From positions 1-64,000 of the forward strand of contig JABXKR010000294.1 in the NCBI GenBank assembly GCA_013619145.1: a stretch of DNA of 64,000 bases, given 5' to 3'. The notes under the pieces are model-generated. The model was not told the DNA's origin. It did no database searches and was given only the letters and a program-made list of their open reading frames with translations. Shown here one piece after another: positions 50,707-60,855 of this stretch (the first letter of the stretch is position 1; the number at the start of each line of letters is the position of its first letter). The DNA is from Psychromonas sp. (GTDB lineage Bacteria; Pseudomonadota; Gammaproteobacteria; Enterobacterales; Psychromonadaceae). Both the position numbers and the translations under genes were made by a program.

Positions 50707-51627
50707 ATGGAACAATACAAACTAAAATTAAGCTTCTGTCACCCCAAATACTGGCTAGCTTGGGTAGGCATTTTCACGCTATTTATAACCTCTTTATTAC
50801 CCTACACTGTTTTACTTTTTATAGGCAGACAACTGGGCCGAATCTCTTACCACATTGTAAAATCCAGACGAAAAATTGCACAACGTAATATTGAGTTATG
50901 TTTTCCGGAATTATCAAAAGCAGAAGTAGATAAAAAGGTACGCCTAAACTTTGAAAACAGCGGTATCGCTCTATTGGAGATGGGGATGGCATGGTTTTGG
51001 CCAAGTTGGCGTATTCGAGGTTTATTAAAAGTGACAGGTATAGAGCACCTTGAACAAGCAAAAAAAAACAATCAGGGTATTATTTTTCTTGGTGCACATT
51101 TTTTAACATTAGAGATGGGCGCTCGCGCATTAGGTTTAATACACCCCTGCTCAGCTGTATACCGCAAACATTCCAATGCGGTTTTAGACTACTGGTTTTA
51201 TTGGGGACGAATGCGTGAACATAACGCAATGCTAGATCGTAAAGATATAAAAGCAATGCTGCGCGTTTTAAAAAAATCAGAAGCGTTATGGTATGCACCT
51301 GATCACGACTACGGACCGCATAAAAGCAGTGTTTTTGCGCCATTTTTTGAAATACAAAACACCAATACAGTGGCAGGCACCAGTACCCTGGCTCGCGTTA
51401 AAAACAGCTGTGTTCTTCCGGTGTTTTTAAAACGTTTGCCTGGTGAGCTCGGTTATGAATTAGTTTTTTATCCAAAACTTGAGGACTTCCCGACAAAAGA
51501 TCTTGAAGCTGATACACGCATCACCAATCAACAGATTGAGAAGATGGTACTTGAGTGTGACGATCAGTATATGTGGATGCATCGTCGCTTTAAAACTCGC
51601 CCGGAAGGTGAAAATTCACTTTATTAG
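50707..51627 (+). CDS. lpxL: lipid A biosynthesis acyltransferase (LpxL/LpxP-like)
   Basis: RRKIAQRNIELCFPEL, GAHFLTLEMGARALG, YAPDHDYG. Confidence 0.88.
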   Translation: MEQYKLKLSFCHPKYWLAWVGIFTLFITSLLPYTVLLFIGRQLGRISYHIVKSRRKIAQRNIELCFPELSKAEVDKKVRLNFENSGIALLEMGMAWFWPSWRIRGLLKVTGIEHLEQAKKNNQGIIFLGAHFLTLEMGARALGLIHPCSAVYRKHSNAVLDYWFYWGRMREHNAMLDRKDIKAMLRVLKKSEALWYAPDHDYGPHKSSVFAPFFEIQNTNTVAGTSTLARVKNSCVLPVFLKRLPGELGYELVFYPKLEDFPTKDLEADTRITNQQIEKMVLECDDQYMWMHRRFKTRPEGENSLY

Positions 51628-51722
51628 CCACTATTTAATAGCGTGTTTATTTAGTAAACACGCTTCTATAACCAAGCCACTTACACATGCGAACCCGCAT
51701 TGTCAGATGGTTTAGCTATAAT

Positions 51723-54563
51723 CTAATCGAATAAATTCTGCCAAATTTCCAACACCGCTTTACGCTCTTCAACAAACAGCTGATCGCTGACTATACGAGT
51801 TTGCTTATTCAGCGTTAAACGATGAGCTGCATCGCGAAGATGACAATAGGCATCACTCAGCGCTTTCTCTTCAGCAGCAGTTAATAAACAGAGATCTTTG
51901 CAAGTTTCAAAAATGCGTAAATTATCAGACCATTTACAGAGTTCTTTTGGCGATTGATGGGCATTAATTAATACCAGATACTGCGCAATAAATTCAATAT
52001 CGACCATACCACCAGGTGACTGTTTCAGATCAAACTGTCCTTTTTTAGCTCGATTAAGATGTTTACGCATTTTACTGCGCATCTCACTCACATCCGTTGC
52101 TAACTGTTGACTTTGTCGTGGTAATACCAGCACGGTCTCACGTACTTGATTAAACGCATTCAAAATTTCTAAATCGGAAAATACAGCACGAGAACGTACC
52201 AGTGCCTGATGCTCCCAAGTCCAGGCATCATTTTCTAAGTATTTTTTATATCCTTCAACACCTGCAACCAATAACCCAGAATCACCCGATGGGCGCAAGC
52301 GCATATCAATCTCATACAAAATACCTGAGTTAGTACGCGCACTAAACAGGTGAATAATACGTTGCGCAAGTCGGAAATAAAATAGCTGGTTATCAATCAC
52401 GCGAGGTCCTGCTGTATGCCCTTTTATATCACTATCATGTAAAAAGACCAGATCAAGATCGGAGCTATAACCCAACTCAAAACCACCCATTTTGCCGTAA
52501 CCTATCACCGCAAAACCTTTACGATCAGTACCTGCGACATTACTTGGCAAACCAAACTTCTCAACCATCTGTCCCCATGCAATCTGCACCACATAATCCA
52601 TCAAAGCTTCGCTTAAAAATGTAAGATGATCACTCACTTGCGGTAACTCGATAGCCCCTACAATATCAGCAGCAGCAATATGTAAAAACTGCATCTGCTT
52701 AAACTGACGCAGTGCTTCCATCTGCTGCTCCATATCCTCCTCCGGGATACGCAGCATAAATTGCTGTAAATCGCGATTATAATTACTCAATTCAGTCGGG
52801 TTATAGAGATGTTGCGGATCTAACAATTCATCTAATAAAATAGGGTGACGGGCAAGCTGAGCAGTTAACCGCTGACTGGCACTGCACAGCTTTAATAACT
52901 GATTTAATGCCCCTTCATTTTCATTTAATAACTCCAGATAAGCTGTACGGCGCATGATTTTTAATAACAGAATACGAATTCTATTAATTAATGCGACAGG
53001 ATCTGCATAGACAGATACCTTCTCTACAATTTTAGGCAGTAATTTTTCAATCGTTTCCTGACCGCGGGGACCGATCGGTTTCTTGCGAAGATCATCTTTA
53101 AAACTTAATAGCTCCACAGCAAAATCATTAGCAAGTGACTCATTCATCCCCTTTTCTTGCAATAAGTTAACCGTTTCTTGCTGCGTTAAATTCAATGCCC
53201 ACAGTTCACATATATCCTGATCTACCCCCTCATTTTCCTGCTCTTTATCGCCCACCACCCAGTTAAATTCATTATGCACATTTTTCATGACTTGCTGTAA
53301 CTGTTGATAAAAATCTCGCCAATTAGCAAAACCCATTACATTAATTAAACGTAATTTATCAAGTTCATTGTCAGGCAAAGTTTGTGTCTGTTTATCACCG
53401 ATTTGCTGTAAAATATTTTCCACTCGACGCAAGAATTGATATGACTCGAGTAAGCACTGCACTCTCTCAATAGGCAACTCGCCTATTTCACCAATCACCT
53501 TTAAGGTTTGTTGTAACCCTTTGCATTGCAGTTCGAGCACTCGCCCGCCACGAATCAGTTGAAAAGCTTGTGCCACAAACTCAATCTCTCGAATTCCGCC
53601 CATCCCTAATTTTATATTATCCTTAAGCCCTTTACGGCGCACTTCAGCACTGATCATAACTTTCATTTTACGTAATGACTCAATCGCACTGAAATCAACA
53701 TAACGGCGATAAACAAATGGTTTAAGCATAGTTTCAAGTTCCGCTTTATACTCGCCCTCTTCACCAAGCACACGTGCTTTAACCATCGCATAACGTTCCC
53801 ATTCGCGACCATGGCTTTGATAATAATCTTCAATCGATGCAAAACTGCTTACTAACGGTCCTGAATCACCAAAAGGCCGCAGACGCATATCAACACGGTA
53901 AACAAAGCCATCCACTGTTATTTGATGTAAAGCAGCAATAATACGTTGCCCTAATTTGATAAAAAAGGGCTGATTATCGATACTACGCCGTCCGCCTTCA
54001 GTCTTCCCGCGTTCTGGGTAAGTGAAAATAAGATCAATATCAGAAGAGAAGTTTAATTCTCGGCCGCCAAGTTTCCCCATAGCAAAAATATACAAGGGTT
54101 GTCTTTTTCCATCAGGGCTTTTTGGTGTGCCCTGTTCACTGCACTGTTTGTTATATAACCAGTTCATGCTTTGCAAAATAAGCTGTTCTGCCAAATAGGA
54201 GATATGCATAAAACTTTCTTCTAAACTGGCTTTGCCAAGTAACTCTCGCCAGGCGATAATCAGCATATGTTTACGGCGAAACAAGCGTAATACTTTATGT
54301 AATACCACTTCATCTTCAGTTGCGGCTAGTACGCTTTGCAACTCATCTTTAATTTGCACTGTTCGTTGCTTTGATCTAAGCAGTCCACTTGCAAATATCT
54401 CCGTTACTAATTCAGGCTGTTTTGATAATGCATCACTAATAAAATCACTTAATCCTAATACGGCTTTTAGATCAGCTTGTTGTGCCGCACTAAGAAAAGA
54501 TAAATCGATTTGCAGCTTAAGGCTTTCAAAATGGCGCAACGCATTATCATTTAATAAAGACAT
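51723..54563 (-). CDS. glnE: bifunctional glutamine-synthetase adenylyltransferase/deadenylase
   Basis: Two nucleotidyltransferase domains: GKLGGRELNFSSDIDLIFTYP and GKMGGFELGYSSDLDLVFLHD. Confidence 0.97.
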   Translation of the reverse strand: MSLLNDNALRHFESLKLQIDLSFLSAAQQADLKAVLGLSDFISDALSKQPELVTEIFASGLLRSKQRTVQIKDELQSVLAATEDEVVLHKVLRLFRRKHMLIIAWRELLGKASLEESFMHISYLAEQLILQSMNWLYNKQCSEQGTPKSPDGKRQPLYIFAMGKLGGRELNFSSDIDLIFTYPERGKTEGGRRSIDNQPFFIKLGQRIIAALHQITVDGFVYRVDMRLRPFGDSGPLVSSFASIEDYYQSHGREWERYAMVKARVLGEEGEYKAELETMLKPFVYRRYVDFSAIESLRKMKVMISAEVRRKGLKDNIKLGMGGIREIEFVAQAFQLIRGGRVLELQCKGLQQTLKVIGEIGELPIERVQCLLESYQFLRRVENILQQIGDKQTQTLPDNELDKLRLINVMGFANWRDFYQQLQQVMKNVHNEFNWVVGDKEQENEGVDQDICELWALNLTQQETVNLLQEKGMNESLANDFAVELLSFKDDLRKKPIGPRGQETIEKLLPKIVEKVSVYADPVALINRIRILLLKIMRRTAYLELLNENEGALNQLLKLCSASQRLTAQLARHPILLDELLDPQHLYNPTELSNYNRDLQQFMLRIPEEDMEQQMEALRQFKQMQFLHIAAADIVGAIELPQVSDHLTFLSEALMDYVVQIAWGQMVEKFGLPSNVAGTDRKGFAVIGYGKMGGFELGYSSDLDLVFLHDSDIKGHTAGPRVIDNQLFYFRLAQRIIHLFSARTNSGILYEIDMRLRPSGDSGLLVAGVEGYKKYLENDAWTWEHQALVRSRAVFSDLEILNAFNQVRETVLVLPRQSQQLATDVSEMRSKMRKHLNRAKKGQFDLKQSPGGMVDIEFIAQYLVLINAHQSPKELCKWSDNLRIFETCKDLCLLTAAEEKALSDAYCHLRDAAHRLTLNKQTRIVSDQLFVEERKAVLEIWQNLFD

Positions 54564-54802
54564 ATAGAGTTACCTATTGATACAGGAAAGAAAAAGACGG
54601 AAAACAGTACTAACTTATCAGTAGTGTGAAAGATGATCAGTAATAAATCAATTTAGTGATTGAAAAAAAGAGCCAGGTCCGCAATATTACTAATACAGAT
54701 ATTAAAACAAGAAATAAACTCAAAACTCTTGACATATAATGACAAGCGAACTAAATTAACTTGCATCAAGACATTAAATGTCTGTTGCCATGAAGGAGTA
54801 TT

Positions 54803-55216
54803 ATGAATATTCACAAAATTGCCACCCATTTAAATCAGTTAGATGACAATACTGAAACTGGTTTTAATTTTGACTGTACGCCCATTAATGGCGACATTGA
54901 TGTATTACAAGTTGAAATTGTAGGGCGTGAAGAGATTCCTATTTTCATCTCTATTAGTGATAACCAAATTCTTTGTATCGCTTATCTGTGGGGTGAAGAC
55001 GAGGTTAAAAGCGAACTAAAAGCCAATATGATGGAAGCGATGTTAGAGATGAACATTCCAATGCCACTTTCTGCATTTGCCAAGGTAGAAGATAAATATG
55101 TGGTCTTTGGTGCGTTGTCGGTGAACTCAAGCCTTGATGATATTGAGTTGGAAATTGTAACACTAAGTGACAACAGTCTTGAGGTTATTAGTGAGATGGA
55201 CAGTTACTTAAATTAA
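54803..55216 (+). CDS. YjfI-like DUF2170 protein
   Basis: 137-aa protein upstream of PspA-like gene; pattern match to DUF2170. Confidence 0.75.
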   Translation: MNIHKIATHLNQLDDNTETGFNFDCTPINGDIDVLQVEIVGREEIPIFISISDNQILCIAYLWGEDEVKSELKANMMEAMLEMNIPMPLSAFAKVEDKYVVFGALSVNSSLDDIELEIVTLSDNSLEVISEMDSYLN

Positions 55217-55229
55217 TTCGGAGTTTATT

Positions 55230-55913
55230 ATGAGTATATTTAAAAAGATTATTACTGCTGTTCGTGGCGGTGCGCGCGAAGCGGGAGAAGCAATTGTTGA
55301 TGCTAACTCAACGCGTATTTTTGAACAAGAGATCCGCGATTCAGAAAAACATATTACTATTGCTAAACGTGATTTAACTGAAGTGATGGCAAAACAGATG
55401 CAGGCGGCACGTGAGTTAACTCAACTGCAGGCAAGCATTAAAGAGCATGAAGGTTACGCAATGCAGGCCCTTAATCAAGGTAATGAAGCATTAGCCATTG
55501 AGGTTGCGGAAAAGATTGCCCAACTAGAAACGAGTGCAGCAGATCAGCAACAGGCGAATGAAAGCTATCTTAAAAATGCAGACCGTTTAAAAGAGTTAAT
55601 TAAAAAGAGTGAGCGCCAATTAACCGATTATAAACGTCAATTAAGCATGGTAAAGACAACTGAAAGTGTGCAGAAAGCAACATCAGCAATCACAGATAAT
55701 TTCACTGCAAGTAACTCTAAGCTGCTAAATGCAAAAGACTCTTTGGAGCGCATCAAGCAAAAGCAAGCGATGTTTGATGATAAACTAAAAGCAGCGGAGC
55801 AACTTGATGCTGAAAACAGTGATAGCTCTCTGCAGAGTAAATTACAGCAAGCTGGGATCGGCGCACAGCAATCCAGTGCGCAGTCTATTTTAGACCGCTT
55901 AAAAACTAAGTAA
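55230..55913 (+). CDS. PspA/IM30-family protein (YjfJ-like)
   Basis: Long coiled coil after MSIFKKIITAVRGGAREAGEAIVDANSTRIFEQEIRDSE. Confidence 0.88.
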   Translation: MSIFKKIITAVRGGAREAGEAIVDANSTRIFEQEIRDSEKHITIAKRDLTEVMAKQMQAARELTQLQASIKEHEGYAMQALNQGNEALAIEVAEKIAQLETSAADQQQANESYLKNADRLKELIKKSERQLTDYKRQLSMVKTTESVQKATSAITDNFTASNSKLLNAKDSLERIKQKQAMFDDKLKAAEQLDAENSDSSLQSKLQQAGIGAQQSSAQSILDRLKTK

Positions 55914-55932
55914 CAAATATTTACATTAAGAG

Positions 55933-55974
55933 AGATAACCCGGAGCATAAAAGTGTCCCGGGTTATCTGTTTTT
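55933..55974 (+). terminator. intra-operonic intrinsic terminator/attenuator
   Basis: AGATAACCCGG-14 nt loop-CCGGGTTATCT then gTTTTT. Confidence 0.65.
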
Positions 55975-55988
55975 AAAAGGGGAAAATC

Positions 55989-56636
55989 ATGAGTTTCTTT
56001 AAATCTCTGTTTGCCAAAAAACAACCTCTCACAACACGTACCTTAACAACACCAAACGAACTGCAACTCAATGACATTTTCACCTTTGGCGATAGCTTTG
56101 CACTACCTGATACAATGCGCAAACAGCAACTGCAGGTTATTGATATCAACACTCTTGAGTTTAAGCATGAGCATTACGCACAAGTTATCGGCCAGGGTAG
56201 TGATCCACAGTTGGTTTATTTAAGCTTCCCAACTAATCCGCAAAAATTAGTTAAATTTAGCTTACTGCTTACCCGAAATGATGTTGAAGCCCTGTTTGAT
56301 TTAGATGATTTTTCTGAAATTTTCGAAGAGCCTGGTAATGCACGTTTAAAACCGCTTACCAGCAAGCATAGCTATGCGGATATGGTTGCAAAAGAATATA
56401 TTCAGCAAGACTTTATGACCACCGGCTATATGCATCAGGAAGACTATCGCGGAAAAGTACCGCCACAATACAATGAAGAAAAACATGGCCGTGAGTTTGA
56501 GTTTTACTCGTTAGAGGGGGGGCAAGGAGAGCGGTTTATTGATATCTTTATTTTTGAGAATGGTGATACAGAGGTATATCTCTCTTTTTTAAGGCCAGCC
56601 AATGAAATTGCTGAATTATGGATAAAAGGAGAATAA
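55989..56636 (+). CDS. YjfK-like DUF2491 protein
   Basis: MSFFKSLFAKKQPL...; typical third gene of yjfIJK cluster. Confidence 0.78.
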   Translation: MSFFKSLFAKKQPLTTRTLTTPNELQLNDIFTFGDSFALPDTMRKQQLQVIDINTLEFKHEHYAQVIGQGSDPQLVYLSFPTNPQKLVKFSLLLTRNDVEALFDLDDFSEIFEEPGNARLKPLTSKHSYADMVAKEYIQQDFMTTGYMHQEDYRGKVPPQYNEEKHGREFEFYSLEGGQGERFIDIFIFENGDTEVYLSFLRPANEIAELWIKGE

Positions 56637-56640
56637 TCTA

Positions 56641-56976
56641 ATGACTCAAAGAGAACTACCAAAGAAATGGCAACAATCAGCAAAGGTCGTTAAAGCTGTA
56701 CAAATTGCATTTGATATGGATACGAAGCTGCAATATAGCATCAGGCGCAGCGCATTAGATAAAGGTATCAGCCCATCCGAGCAAATTCGCCACTTATTAG
56801 ATTTGCCCACCCATAAAAAACCCAAGCGCCCGCGTTTAACGGTCAGCTTAAGCGATGATGATTACCAGCAACTAGGTGAACGTTACCAAATTCCAGCAGA
56901 TCAGCAATTAGAGATAAAAAAGTCGGTAATTGAAGAGTTAACGCAATTTGCATTAAACAGTGAGTTTCATAAATAA
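56641..56976 (+). CDS. hypothetical protein with possible ribbon-helix-helix-like segments
   Basis: 4 nt after yjfK-like stop; VQIAFDMDTKLQYSIRRSALDKGISPSEQIRHLLDLP and RLTVSLSDDDYQQLGERYQIPADQ. Confidence 0.65.
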   Translation: MTQRELPKKWQQSAKVVKAVQIAFDMDTKLQYSIRRSALDKGISPSEQIRHLLDLPTHKKPKRPRLTVSLSDDDYQQLGERYQIPADQQLEIKKSVIEELTQFALNSEFHK

Positions 56977-56991
56977 TACGCAGTTCAAACA

Positions 56992-57020
56992 GAAAAGCAC
57001 TTCGATTGAAGTGCTTTTTT
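56992..57020. terminator. intrinsic terminator
   Basis: AAAAGCACTTC-gatt-GAAGTGCTTTTTT. Confidence 0.8.
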
Positions 57021-57041
57021 CTGTGAGAAAAAGAGAGGAGC

Positions 57042-58274
57042 TTAACCCTTGGCTACCTTATTTAAATCTTGTACATGTTTAGCTATTGTTTCCGCCATAT
57101 CTGTTACCTCTTTTAATACAGTAACCGATCCCTCAACAACCTCTTTTACCTGATCTAGATTTTTATTGATATCTCCAGCCACTGTCGTTTGCTCTTCCGC
57201 AGCCGATGCGATTTGATAATTCATATCAGAAATATGGTGAACTTTTTCAACAATTCCCGATAATTTAGTTCCCGCTTGCGTTACCTGATCCACACCAACA
57301 TCTGCTTCTCGAACGCTTTTCCCCATCAAACCAACCGCATCTTGCGCACTCGTTTGCAGCTGTTCAATCATAGCTTGAATTTCAATCGTTGCATCTTGTG
57401 TGCGTTTGGCCAAATTACGCACTTCATCAGCAACAACGGCAAAACCACGTCCCGCTTCACCAGCTCGAGCAGCCTCAATCGCAGCGTTTAAAGCTAGTAG
57501 GTTAGTTTGTTCAGAGATACTGCGAATGGTATCAACAACACTACCAATACCTTCGACTTTTAATTCAACGTTATTTACCGCATCTGCTGATGCGCCAATA
57601 TTACTTGATAATGAATTAATGGTAGAAATAGTTGCATCAACAAATTGACTGCCCTCTTGCGCAACTTCAGACGCTTCAGTTGTTGAAGACGATGCACTGC
57701 TCGCATTGCCGGCAACTTCTCTGACCGTAGCCGTCATCTCATTCATCGCGGTTGCAAGCTGCTCAATCTGGGCAAACTCCTCTTCCATCGAATCATTAAT
57801 AATTTCCATACAGATTGACAGGTGCTCTGTAATTTCAGTCAACTCTAACGCACTTTTTCCTTGCGCGGTAAAAACTTGTTGAAACTTACCGGTTTCGTTA
57901 CAAACCATACGTGCAATATCACCGAGTTCATCTTTTGAGGTTAATTTAATATAACCTTCCTGCGTACCTTCATCCATGGCCTGTGATAAATCTTGATTCA
58001 TTACTAGGATCTGCTTTTTCAGCATCAATATAACCCAGTATAAAACAGCAAGGAAAACCACAGAAAAAATCAAATCGGCCCAAAAATTATAACTGCTGAC
58101 AAGTGCAAGTGTATCTTCAGCATTGCCGAGTGATTGATCAGTTAAAATCAATCCCATAGTTAGCGTTTTTGCAATAAACAGAAAAACAGCTACCAGTAGC
58201 ATAAATAACCATTTTTGGGTCAGGGAAACATTAACAAACTTTTTTTCAATTGCATTTAATTTTAATAACGCCAT
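57042..58274 (-). CDS. methyl-accepting chemotaxis protein
   Basis: Hairpin tip [41 protein letters not shown]. Confidence 0.95.
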   Translation of the reverse strand: MALLKLNAIEKKFVNVSLTQKWLFMLLVAVFLFIAKTLTMGLILTDQSLGNAEDTLALVSSYNFWADLIFSVVFLAVLYWVILMLKKQILVMNQDLSQAMDEGTQEGYIKLTSKDELGDIARMVCNETGKFQQVFTAQGKSALELTEITEHLSICMEIINDSMEEEFAQIEQLATAMNEMTATVREVAGNASSASSSTTEASEVAQEGSQFVDATISTINSLSSNIGASADAVNNVELKVEGIGSVVDTIRSISEQTNLLALNAAIEAARAGEAGRGFAVVADEVRNLAKRTQDATIEIQAMIEQLQTSAQDAVGLMGKSVREADVGVDQVTQAGTKLSGIVEKVHHISDMNYQIASAAEEQTTVAGDINKNLDQVKEVVEGSVTVLKEVTDMAETIAKHVQDLNKVAKG

Positions 58275-58474
58275 TTTTTCTACCTAAATGAATGATGAAT
58301 CTGCATGCTCAGATGATAAATACCAACTAAGCGCTTATGAAATAAACTCGACTAGAGATAAGAAAAGTCTAGAAGTTATATCTTAAAAATGCTCTGGAAA
58401 AACTGAATTAACATAGAACTGTGATCTAAAATCAAATTGCTTACTTTTTGTTACATAACAGAAGAGTTCAGCGT

Positions 58475-59980
58475 TTATTGATCAATTTCATTGTGCCAAT
58501 AGTTCTCTTTTAACAGCGCCTGTTGCTTAGATTGCTCAAGGGCATGCAACAAAGAATCTTCTTTACGTTTGATCCATTTTAAATATTCACACTGATGTTC
58601 TTTCTCTGCTTCCTGATCTGCAAAATCAGCAATAACATTGATCATTGCCAACTCTTTTAACCCCTGCTTAATATCTAACCAAGGTGAATGAAAAGCGATA
58701 CTTTTCTCCAGTGAAAACAAACTGCCAACACTTAAACCAACTAATAAGTTGCCCTCTAACAAGCCTTGATAAGATAATAACTGATTATCTTTTTTAGAAT
58801 CGAGAGCAACTCTTAACTCCCTCCAGCTTGATGTTAAATATTCACAAGCAAAATCATTAATAGAATTTGTCTTTTCACTAGAAAAAGTACTTTTTTCAAA
58901 CGAAATCAACCATTGTGTACATTTTAAAATAAATTGGCAATAGCGTGTAGATGTAAGTAGCTCGAGTACCGCTTGCTGATTTGGCAGGTTTTGCTCCTGT
59001 GCCTCTAATTTTTTAAGCAATGATTTAAATTTAGGTAATTTTCTAAGGTAATGCCCTCTGTTTTCTAACAAACTTTGATAAGTAATACGTTCATCAAGCC
59101 AGGAAAAACTGCGCGCCAACCAATGTAAATCTTCAATCCATTGTGCTTTTAGTAAACTTGGAGATGCTTGCTTAAATAATTTTAAGTTTTGATGCAGAAA
59201 TTTAATACCTGTTAACAATTCATTTAAAGCATCATCCTGAAATGACTCAAGATAACAGTTTTCATGGTACTGAATATGACGTAAACCATGCTGCATATTG
59301 GTAAGCAGGGCTTGCTCAACTGACATAGAGGATATTAGAGAGGAGTGCCCAAGCGGCTTTACTTTAAAAAAGGTCTTATCTGACACCATATAGCCACGTT
59401 GCGCTTTACTGACATTTCCTAAGCGCACCTTAGGTAATAAAGCGATATCATTCCCCAAAACAAACAGCTGCTTTTCATCCCCTTTAACTAACTCAAGTTC
59501 AATTTCGCAAATATCAACGTTACCTTGATTGCTTTCAATATAACCTCTGTCATAAGCGACTTCAATTAACGTATCATCGGGCATTTCTACAAGCCAGGTT
59601 TGGCGCTCGAAGTCAGTACTAAAGATGGGGATTAATTCACTTTCAAGTGATTTGATATCACAATCATCAGGCCATATTTTGCTGTTAAAACGTGCAAGTT
59701 CAGGGCGTAACCCCTCTATTGGTTCGTTATATTCCGGTCGCTGATGTAAACCGCCGATAACGCGTCCTGCAGTCTTAATCGTCTGCACGGATCTGTTTTC
59801 ACAGCTACGAACACGTAACCCCATATCCATTTTACGTAACATGCGATTAGCGGTATCAAAATAAACATTATGTAATAGTTGTTTTTTACTGGAAATAACG
59901 CACTTCGCTTTGATTTTTTCAAACAGTTCAAGTTCAAATTCTGCGCTAAAAAGAAACTTTATCTCTATTTCTGTTTCCAT
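58475..59980 (-). CDS. CYTH-CHAD inorganic triphosphatase (YgiF-like)
   Basis: METEIEIKF CYTH signature; C-terminal CHAD-like helical domain; ATG at 59980 preferred. Confidence 0.88.
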   Translation of the reverse strand: METEIEIKFLFSAEFELELFEKIKAKCVISSKKQLLHNVYFDTANRMLRKMDMGLRVRSCENRSVQTIKTAGRVIGGLHQRPEYNEPIEGLRPELARFNSKIWPDDCDIKSLESELIPIFSTDFERQTWLVEMPDDTLIEVAYDRGYIESNQGNVDICEIELELVKGDEKQLFVLGNDIALLPKVRLGNVSKAQRGYMVSDKTFFKVKPLGHSSLISSMSVEQALLTNMQHGLRHIQYHENCYLESFQDDALNELLTGIKFLHQNLKLFKQASPSLLKAQWIEDLHWLARSFSWLDERITYQSLLENRGHYLRKLPKFKSLLKKLEAQEQNLPNQQAVLELLTSTRYCQFILKCTQWLISFEKSTFSSEKTNSINDFACEYLTSSWRELRVALDSKKDNQLLSYQGLLEGNLLVGLSVGSLFSLEKSIAFHSPWLDIKQGLKELAMINVIADFADQEAEKEHQCEYLKWIKRKEDSLLHALEQSKQQALLKENYWHNEIDQ

Positions 59981-60156
59981 AATTTTTACCAAATAGACCT
60001 ATAATCGTGGATGCAACGACCCTGAGATCGTAATAATTTGTGAATTATACTAAATTCAGGTTCAATTGTGTGTAAAAGAAAGATAACATGCGCCGCATAT
60101 TTGTTGTTCAACTTGAGCAGTAATACGGTTATCAAACCAAAATACTAGGATAAATT

Positions 60157-60834
60157 ATGCCAGTTAACTCAATCTTTGGAGTATTTGCAAAATCTCCGAT
60201 TAAACCCATTCAGATGCATATTGACAAAGTAGCAGCCTGCAGTGAGTTATTAATCCCTTTCTTTAAGGCTAGTCATGAGCAAGATTGGATCAAAGCCGAG
60301 GAGGTTAGAAAAGAGATCTCGAAATTTGAGAAACAAGCCGATGGACTGAAACGGGAACTGCGTTTAACACTGCCTAAAGGGCTGTTTATGCCTATCTCAC
60401 GTGGTGATTTTATCGAGTTAGTTAACCGTCAGGATAAGATAGCCAATACAGCTAAAGATATTGCTGGTCGCGTATTGGGTCGGCAGCTACAGATACCTGG
60501 TGAAATAGCTGAAGATTTCATCACTTATCTGCAGCGTTGCATAGATGCTGTTCAACAAGCGAGAAAGGCAATTAATGAGCTTGATGAATTATTAGAGACG
60601 GGTTTTAAAGGTCGAGAAGTCGATATCGTCACTAAAATGATCAGTGAACTTGCTGCAATTGAAGATGATACTGACTCATTACAAATTAAACTTCGCCGCC
60701 AGCTTTTGGCAATAGAGCAACATCACAACCCGGTTGATATTATGTTTCTATACCAAATTTTGGAATGGGTGGGCCAGCTTGCCGATCATTCAGAATTAAT
60801 CGGCACTCAGCTTGAACTTATACTTGTTCGTTAA
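60157..60834 (+). CDS. DUF47/TIGR00153-family PhoU-like protein
   Basis: Upstream of PiT transporter; NSIFGVFAKSPIKPIQMH, FMPISRGDFIELVNRQDKIANTAKDIAG. Confidence 0.9.
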   Translation: MPVNSIFGVFAKSPIKPIQMHIDKVAACSELLIPFFKASHEQDWIKAEEVRKEISKFEKQADGLKRELRLTLPKGLFMPISRGDFIELVNRQDKIANTAKDIAGRVLGRQLQIPGEIAEDFITYLQRCIDAVQQARKAINELDELLETGFKGREVDIVTKMISELAAIEDDTDSLQIKLRRQLLAIEQHHNPVDIMFLYQILEWVGQLADHSELIGTQLELILVR

Positions 60835-60855
60835 TAACGCACAATAGGACTTATT

